From NCBI GenBank assembly GCA_015852425.1, contig JAAAIG010000020.1:5218-69217 (forward strand): a stretch of DNA of 64,000 nt, read 5' to 3'. The notes below the pieces were generated by a model. It saw nothing but the letters and a program-made list of their open reading frames with translations. It did not search any database and was not told where the DNA came from. Of this stretch, positions 57,451 through 64,000 are shown in pieces; positions within the stretch are counted from its first letter, which is position 1; each line of letters starts with the position of its first letter. Origin of the DNA: Gryganskiella cystojenkinii. Taxonomy: Eukaryota; Mortierellomycota; Mortierellomycetes; Mortierellales; Mortierellaceae. The position numbers were made by a program, and so were the translations under genes.

Positions 57451-58449
57451 AAATGATCTTCGCCCTCTTTATTTCACCTCCAAACACAATTCTGGTTCTC
57501 ATCCTTTTTCAAATCATTGGTGTCACGTTACGCTAACAGGCAATAAAATAAACTGCAGAGAAGGGACCTTTCATAAAGAAAAAAAGTTCCGTCTTCTTCT
57601 GTTCTTCACTTTACCAACTGTTTTCCTAACTTTTCCACCAGAAATGAAGAACAAAAGGAGGAATATCCAAGAGGAGAATCCTAAGGCTACCAAAGAGAAA
57701 ACGATCAAGGACTTCTTCCACACATTCCCGCGACAACCAACCTACTAACCAAGCCAACGCACAGACCGGACGGGCCTTTTGCTTACAAGCGGAGCTCTAC
57801 GTAGTTGATCCTTGTTTTTGTGGCAACATGACCGATTCCTTTCTTTTCTCTATTCTTGGGCAGGGACGACATCCATATTCTGTTGAGTCTACAGGACAAT
57901 CACATCCTCGATAGCGGCGCACCTAAGCTGACTGCAAAGGCGAGTTCACTTACCTGCTCTCTAAGAGGATTCTGAGGTTTCTTCCGGTGGCAACGTAGGC
58001 TATTTTTTTTTCTTCTGCTTTATCTTTCTGATCTTCTCTAGGGCAGCGACTTTGCGCCGACGACGAACTTCTTGACAGATTTTGGAGAAATCCAACTCTT
58101 CTAGTCTGGCGATCAAGTGGTCAACAAATCCTCACGATCTGTTTGATCAAGAGCGTGGGGCAAACTGTGACCTTCACCTTGTAGGAGAACACAGACCCAA
58201 CAAAACCAACCGAACCGTGGAAGAGCAAAGACTAGTGGAGTATTTGGTTCGTGGCCGGCAACTCCTCCGTGTCCTTACTCACCAGGGCATCATAAAATAC
58301 TATCATTGATCGATGTAAAGCCAAGTTCCTGCTTGACTAGAGTGGCGACAAGGAAATAGTTGTCATCAAGGCCACGCTCTTCATAATAGAGACTGAGCGT
58401 CACAAACGATACGACGAACTACTCGCGAAGCAAGGATGATAGTGTCTAG
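57451..58449. other. Decay zone with protein-like fragments on both strands
   Basis: About 1 kb with no intact gene. On the minus strand, a piece at about 58118-57994 ends in a Lys-rich stop (ALEKIRKIKQKKKK), and another at about 58430-58300 contains YYEERGLDDNYFLVATLVKQ. On the plus strand, 58341-58440 reads GDKEIVVIKATLFIIETERH before stops. These are probably remnants, but their origin and true strand are unclear. Confidence 0.3.
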
Positions 58450-59212
58450 ACAATCAAGGCCCAAAACTGGTCATGCGTCGGTGCTTATGTCCAGAGTCAT
58501 TCTTACCGAATGAAATACCCGTTGATTACTGGTACCGGCCGATTCTGTATAAAAGTTTTCAAGGCGGCACTTCCTCTGAGTATGTCACCTGAGCTTGTAG
58601 AGTTCGCGGGATTTCATACTGGCGATGGCACTTGCAAGTATCCCAAGATTGCGATCGATCTATGAGACAAAGATGGCATAGACATGATCCTTGACACCCT
58701 CAAGAGGCTTGGTCCCTATAGGTACATTGGAGCGCTGTCGGAAGGCCCGTCTAGGGGTTGGCAACAGCCTCGACGATTCGACGACGAGATATTGAACAAC
58801 CTCAAATGGATGAGGTCGGATTCAAGACGAATACATTGTGGTAGTTCCTGGTCCAGCTGGCTCTCACTGGATGAGACAACAAAGACGTCCCTGATTGGCT
58901 CTATCGCGACCATATCGATATCCGTTCCTGGTTCATGAGTGGCCACATCGAAGCAGATGGTTGTGTGTATCGGGGAATTGAGACAAATCGAGCAGCGCTT
59001 TCGATCAACATGACTGAGGTGACGAATTATTCCCAGGACTTGGCGGAACTCTCCCTTGCCACAGCTGAACACCACTCAACTGAGGCGGATTTGAGATATG
59101 AGATTGAAAGGAGTGTCATTGCCATCCCTAGCAACCCGATGTCACCGACATACTCAATGCTGAACTTTCAAAGGTGCGTGGCATCCGTATTCAAGATCGA
59201 CTCTCGGTGATG
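58450..59212 (+). pseudogene. Decayed LAGLIDADG homing-endonuclease-like gene
   Basis: Two copies of a LAGLIDADG-type motif lie about 330 bases apart on the same strand. The first is FAGFHTGDGTC (58603-58635), followed by KIAIDL and DKDGIDMILDTLKRLG, the usual strand-helix continuation. The second is MSGHIEADGCV (58935-58967), preceded by DWLYRDHIDIRSWF, as often seen before the second motif. The reading is interrupted by an in-frame TGA at 58663-58665 and a frame change near 58870-58890, then continues to a TGA at 59208-59210. Two-motif LAGLIDADG enzymes are monomeric DNA endonucleases of introns, inteins and HO-type switching. No host intein splicing blocks were recognised here. The identification rests on motif spacing and should be tested. 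Confidence 0.5.
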
Positions 59213-59771
59213 GCCACGTAATTTTGCAGTTTACTATACAACAGTACACAGTGGCTTTGCGACGAATGCACTTATTGCGTTTCTTCGCTTGGAGTCAAGA
59301 ATGGGGTTATGCACAAAGATGAAAAGAGCTGAGGTCGAGATCCCAGGAGTACGCTGCGACCGTCGTTTCACTACTGAGGTGACTTGACACCATGCTAGGC
59401 ACTCTCTGAGATCCCCTCATAGTGTTCCATGGAACGAAAACATGTTGAATCTGATCAAGTTCTGCGTTTCCCCATCGAGATCAACTTCTCGTTTCAACCA
59501 TTTGGCCTAAGCGAGACCATTGAACGCCTCTCCAGGGATGATACTGCGATGGAACTGGAGTCGAAAGATCTCAGTAATCGACTTCTTGCCTTTAAACTGC
59601 TCTCATTATTATTGGCGACTGAGAAACTTTCATCCCAAGATGTTTATCGGTGTACAGAGGATTTGAGCTCGTTTTCTAGAGGCTTTTCATTCATAGTCTC
59701 TTTAAATGCTCTTCCAGCAATTTTTATAGCCACCTTTTCTTATTTAAACACGTCGTTTGAATAAATATTTA
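59213..59771. other. Gene-poor region
   Basis: About 560 bases. Coding-looking fragments continue to about 59350, including a cysteine-rich WLCDECTYC in one frame, and an open stretch lies at 59429-59764 on the plus strand. None is recognised. It ends at the 3' end of the pseudouridine synthase gene. Confidence 0.3.
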
Positions 59772-61364
59772 TTATTCAAGCACACTTGGATCTGCCCAGT
59801 CCGGCATGTCGACTTCAAACTTCCAATCAGGGCCTTGGTATCGAATAGCTCTGAGCCAGATCTTCATCGCTGCTGGGTCAGGTATATTGAGTTTCTCTTT
59901 TTCTTCTTGGCATTTGTGGCAAGGTGTCTCTGGGCTGATATAATAGGGCATATAGGGTTGTTTTTCTGGTGGGATCTCTGTTGGATAAAACCGGGTATCG
60001 TTCCCACAGCCTGTCGTGTCTACATCCCCCTGTCGTCCCCGCGGCGGTTGATAATCCGAGTTATAGAGCTTGTCATTGACAATCGGATGTTTGAGAAATG
60101 CGGTATGTAGTCGAATCTGATGTTGCCTTCCAGTTGCCAGATGACCTATGAAGATGGATCAAAAATAAGTAAAATATTTTTAAAAAAAACTGGTTCCGCC
60201 ATGCTAATCGAGGTGTTGGCTAACTTACAACGAACCAAGCTTGAGTTTGAGGCTGGGTCAAACCAAATCCTTTCGAATCGAGTCTCTGATGCTTTTCCTG
60301 CAGGATCAATTGAAACTTTGCCTGCAGTTTGTAAGATAGGTTCTTTAACGACCATGGGGCCGGTCGGGAATTCGCCTATCACCCGGCAAACGTATTCCTT
60401 GCGGACAAATTTTGGTGGCGCTGATCCTTCTTCCTCATTGTTATCCTTTGGTATCTCTTCTGGTGGTTGGAATCGCTCCCGGATCGCCGGATCGGCGACA
60501 TTAGCAAAGATGACTACTCCGGAGGTTACTGCATCTAGGCGGTTTATCGCTAAATACCATTAAAAAAACACAGTTGTTCAGTTGACAGTTGTTCAGTTGA
60601 AAATTTNNNNNNNNNNGGTTTGAAAATCGCTCGCTTCCGCTTTACCATGCATGTAGTTTGGAATGTCGTGATCCCGGCGAAGGATCTCCAGAGCCGTGTT
60701 ATGAAACATGAGTTCGTTCGGGTGTACTGTAATCCCGTGTGGTTTGTCGAATGCCACATAGTCGTCCGTCTTTTCGATGAGTCGGATCGGGGTATCCGGT
60801 ACCGGTGGCTCTGTGGTCCGCAAAAGAATAGAAAAGTCAGCATTAAGAAAACTCTAGGAATTTTATAGTGGTTTACGGGTTCATACCATGACGATGACAA
60901 TTCATGGATCGTAAACGCTCTCCGCCTTTTAGTATGTAGTCTGGAGACGCAATCTTGTCGTTGATGACGATGTCGCCTCGTTCCATGGCGGCGATCTAGA
61001 CGCACACGAGATAATTAGGATAGGAGATGGAGGACTAGGAGCTTGAACAGGGGCTTGAAAAACGCTATTAAAACAAGTCCATCAAGTACCATACAATCAT
61101 GCTTTTTGTACACCGTCGAGGCATCTCTGAGGCAAAGACTTCGGGTACGGTACGGCTGATCCAGCGTTGCTTGACATTGGCGTAAAAAGTCTGGTTATAG
61201 GCCCTGACCTTGCGTAGACCGTCCTCAAAATAATATTCTGCTTTGGGGATGTCGATACTGGCTGCTGGTACTTTTCCTGACCGTGGCTTGACGACCTTTG
61301 GCATGACTGTAGATATTGCTTTTTGGCCGCGAGTGATTAAGGCTGGGAATGAGCACGATGGCAT
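59772..61364 (-). CDS. RluA-family RNA pseudouridine synthase (RPUSD2/Pus9-like)
   Basis: Predicted 412 residues in five exons: 61364-61095, 60995-60887, 60810-60646, 60549-60229 and 60145-59772. The protein isomerises uridine to pseudouridine in tRNA or other RNA. It has an N-terminal YYFEDGLRKVRAYNQTF block, then an S4-like RNA-binding part (AAMERGDIVINDKIASPDY). The catalytic domain follows: YVAFDKPHGITVHP, the active-site motif INRLDAVTSG (Asp187) and ATGRQHQIRLHTAFLKHPIV. The second, third and fifth elements match the eukaryotic Rib2/Pus8-Pus9/RPUSD2 group. The active-site aspartate motif has Asn where His is usual (HRLD). A 10-N gap lies within intron 3, so no coding sequence is lost. 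Confidence 0.9.
60571..60600. repeat. Perfect tandem duplication of a 15-mer beside the assembly gap
   Basis: The 15 bases at 60571-60585 are repeated exactly at 60586-60600, a few bases before the N run. Both are inside intron 3 of the pseudouridine synthase gene. Confidence 0.9.
60607..60616. other. Assembly gap (10 N)
   Basis: Ten ambiguous bases join two contigs or mark an unresolved repeat. They fall in an intron on the present gene model. Confidence 0.95.
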
Positions 61365-61594
61365 CAGTGAATGAAGAAGGTGTGGGATGTCGACTGAGAA
61401 GGGATCAGCTTAAAGCCCTCCTCGTTTGTCAAATAGTGATTTGACGGTCACAATTGACAAAAGCAACGCGTGTGTGAAAATGGTGGCAAATGGAGTCGCT
61501 TGAACAACATTCAGCTCCCTCCCTCAACTCAATTCTCTCGTTCCATCACCAATTCCATCAGCAGGGCAGACCATAACTTCAAAGGATCGTCCAC

Positions 61595-64000
61595 ATGTCC
61601 AGGCAGGAGAAACCACCTCTACCCCGACCCGTGGCCAGGACCGCCGTCTGTCCCGCTCATCTCATGGGACATCCAACCGTCCTAATTACCCAGACTCGAC
61701 CAATGTCACCTCCAATGACGCCGCTGGAACCTTCAACCTCCATTACAAAGTCAAACTCAACGGCATGGTCTCCAGCCGTAAAGCGGCATAGGAAGGTGAA
61801 CAAAGAAGCTTTCGAGATGAAGCTCTGGAGCATGATCCCATCCAGCTTCTTACCGACACCAAGCCCTCAGACAACCTCAGGAACAATTGGACAAGCGGCC
61901 ATCATCAGTCAAAGACCAACCATGAGCGATACTATGGATCTCTCAAAGTCCTATAAGACAGAGTCACAGGTATGAATCTCGGTCATCCCATGGGCGCGTG
62001 ATAACAGATATGTATCAAAACTCCCCCTAAACGTGCTATCCCTGATATCCGATATTTAGAGTCCCTCTGACTTTACGGATGCGAAAGAAGACAACTCGAG
62101 ACTCAGCTTGACTCAGGAACAGGTATGCCAATCTCATCAAGAAAGTTGAAACTAGAGACTATCGAGTGGATGGACACTCTTTTTCTAATAGCGACATTTC
62201 CGCCATTTAGATCTCACCACACGATCAGGGAATGCCATCCAGGAAACGTCGATCAAGCACACCACTGGAAGATACCGAGCGCCAATCCGCAGGACCACCC
62301 ACTATTCCTAGCAGAACTCATGTTCCCAAAATATTGCCAATTGACGACGACAGTCCTTTCACGGTTACTGACGACCAGTCAGAGACTATAAGACCCAACC
62401 TGTTTTCACCACCCTCCAGAGACTTCAAACGAAGGCATCGTGCATCAACTTCCACTGGCAGAGATAACCCTTCGCCTCCACGATTGCTCCTCCGCTGTCA
62501 ATCGTGGGACCCCGACACCACACCCACACACTCCCCGACTGCAAGGCGAGCTAACCGCTCATATACCCAGACTCGCCCTGGCGACTCCCCAGTGCTACCT
62601 CTTGACCGGATCCTCTCAGGCAGTGGAATCGTCGCACAATCAAGTCGAGCCCTAGAGCCTTCCCCCTTAGAGCTTTGGAGGACCATGGGCGATCGATTTA
62701 TGACAACGGGACAAGTCCGTCGGGAACTCTCGCCAGGGCCTCCAGCACTGGTTCGAACTGATGGCGTTGGGTTCTCCACGGAAAGGGATCCCCTGGACAG
62801 ATCCTCCCCTAATATTCCAGAGCCAGTGTCAGATGAACAAAGTCCAGTATCCCCATCTGTCCGACACCAGCAAGTGGCTACCGATCAGATCGTTTTCAGA
62901 ACACCAATCAAAAAGGCACCTCGCCAGCCATCGATATCCCCGGGGGCTGTTAAAGGTATTGAGAGTGACTCTGCGAGTTCGCGGCGTAGTAGTCTTTCCG
63001 ATCAAAACCCTGTCACGCCGATGCCTCGAACACCGATCTCCAACATTCGACCAGGAAACCGAATGAGTTTGAACAGTGATGCCACCAAGTCGTCTGAAAG
63101 AAGAAGCTCGCTTATGACGAGTCCTTCGTTGGGCATCGAATGGTCGCCGTCTATGGAAACACCTGTCAAGAAAAGGTCCAGTATGGGGCCTCTGAAGACA
63201 CCTGTCGAGAATATGCTCATGAAACTCCGCGGTATGCCGTCGAATGGACAGTCAGAGGATATGCCAGAGGTTGCCGACTGTGATGGCTGGTCTGTTACTC
63301 TGGAAACGCCTCCTCGGAAGCCTTTGGAAGAGAACGCAGGTCCACAATACTCGGCAGTTGATGATGATGTCCTGGCAAAGCTCCGCGGAGCACCCAGTCA
63401 GAGTCCAATATTGCAGGAGAGGCGCCAAAGTACATCTTCGCGTGAGGGCTCGTTTTACTCGGCTACGTCATCTTTGGCGGATGACGACACAGAATACCGG
63501 CGGGATCAAGCTGCAGATCATAATCCTGCTCAAAGTTCTCAAATCCCTGAGATACCAGTTCTAGTTCAGGTCAAGGATGAGATGGAAATGATGCCGCTTG
63601 CAAGAGTCAACGATAGCAGTTTGGAGATTATTTCTGAGCCTCCATCTGTCCCTCCTGCAGACCCTGGCCTAACATTACCCAGCTCATTCCTCGACAATAT
63701 CAAGCAAGACGATTCACAAGAGCCCGAGAGTCCTATTGTTCAGAGCATGGAAGTCTCTGACAGTCAACTTTATGACAGCTTTGATGAATTATCTGATTCG
63801 GCTCTCAATTTCAGTAAATCAACTGAAAGCAACCACACTCACGAAAACAATTCAGTAAACCGCAGACGGGACAGCAGAAACACCCGGTCACAGAGATCTG
63901 ATCACATCCCTGAAAACCTACCCCTGGACGAGCCATGGCTACTCTCGTCCCCAGTCATGGCCGAAGATGACGTGTATGTAACCGTGAAACAGGAGGATGA
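61595..64000 (+). CDS. Disordered SP/TP-rich protein, 3' partial
   Basis: Exons are 61595-61969, 62060-62122 and 62211 to beyond the window; all introns are phase 0. No stop is met in the last exon. The protein starts MSRQEKPPLPRP. It is Ser/Pro/Arg-rich with many SP, TP and SQ/TQ sites, as expected for a CDK or checkpoint-kinase substrate. A short motif of the form MKLRGMP/AKLRGAP occurs twice (about 63225 and 63377), each followed by an acidic stretch and preceded by a TP site (ETPVKKRSS, LKTPVEN). No globular domain is visible up to the window edge, where a charged region including VTVKQEDE begins. A role in cell cycle or DNA damage response is only a guess from composition. Confidence 0.65.

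Overview
The window is nuclear DNA of a filamentous, early-diverging fungus, most likely Mortierellomycota (Mortierella, Linnemannia or Podila type). Genes are closely packed and lie on both strands. They are split by many short GT-AG introns, mostly 70-200 bp. The gene set mixes animal-like functions missing from most yeasts (tetrahydropterin-dependent phenylalanine hydroxylase, a JMJD7-like JmjC oxygenase, Integrator subunit 3, a LARGE/B4GAT1-type family 49 glycosyltransferase, PRCC) with a large NACHT-WD40 (NLR-like) protein. The genus is an inference from this gene set; no rRNA or other marker is present.

Layout. 1-2154 (+): 5'-truncated FAD monooxygenase. 2327-5313 (-): CaMKK-like protein kinase. 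6367-8074 (+): phenylalanine 4-hydroxylase. 8303-9887 (+): JMJD7-like JmjC protein. 10631-13289 (+): GT49 glycosyltransferase. 14387-19804 (+): INTS3-like protein with a very long acidic tail. 19951-22438 (-): DHX33-type DEAH helicase. 23021-29936 (+): APC/C subunit 1. 30135-31636 (-): PRCC-like protein. 32164-37401 (+): Neo1/ATP9-type P4-ATPase in 12 exons. 39369-42440 (+): Q-rich disordered protein with a coiled coil. About 42874-44987 (-): four-TM protein with a disordered tail and a frame discontinuity. 45606-51927 (-): 2032-residue ARM-like/NACHT/pentapeptide/WD40 protein. 53053-54048 (+): four-TM protein head-to-head with it. 54096-54802 (-): oligoribonuclease REXO2. 55296-56375 (+): TCTP. 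56.4-59.4 kb: a gene-poor stretch holding a decayed Baeyer-Villiger monooxygenase and a decayed LAGLIDADG homing-endonuclease-like frame. 59772-61364 (-): RluA-type pseudouridine synthase with a 10-N assembly gap inside an intron. 61595 to the window end (+): a disordered phosphoprotein-like gene that runs off the window.

Most genes are conserved housekeeping functions: RNA processing and modification (INTS3, DHX33, REXO2, pseudouridine synthase, PRCC), cell cycle (APC1), membrane lipid asymmetry (flippase) and aromatic amino acid use (PAH). They do not form an obvious pathway cluster. The accessory part is 42-59 kb: the NLR-like gene, its head-to-head membrane-protein neighbour, and a decay zone with two pseudogenes. 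Exon models were built by hand from splice signals, reading-frame continuity and known family sequences, so individual boundaries may be off by a few bases. Terminal exons without a family match are less certain.
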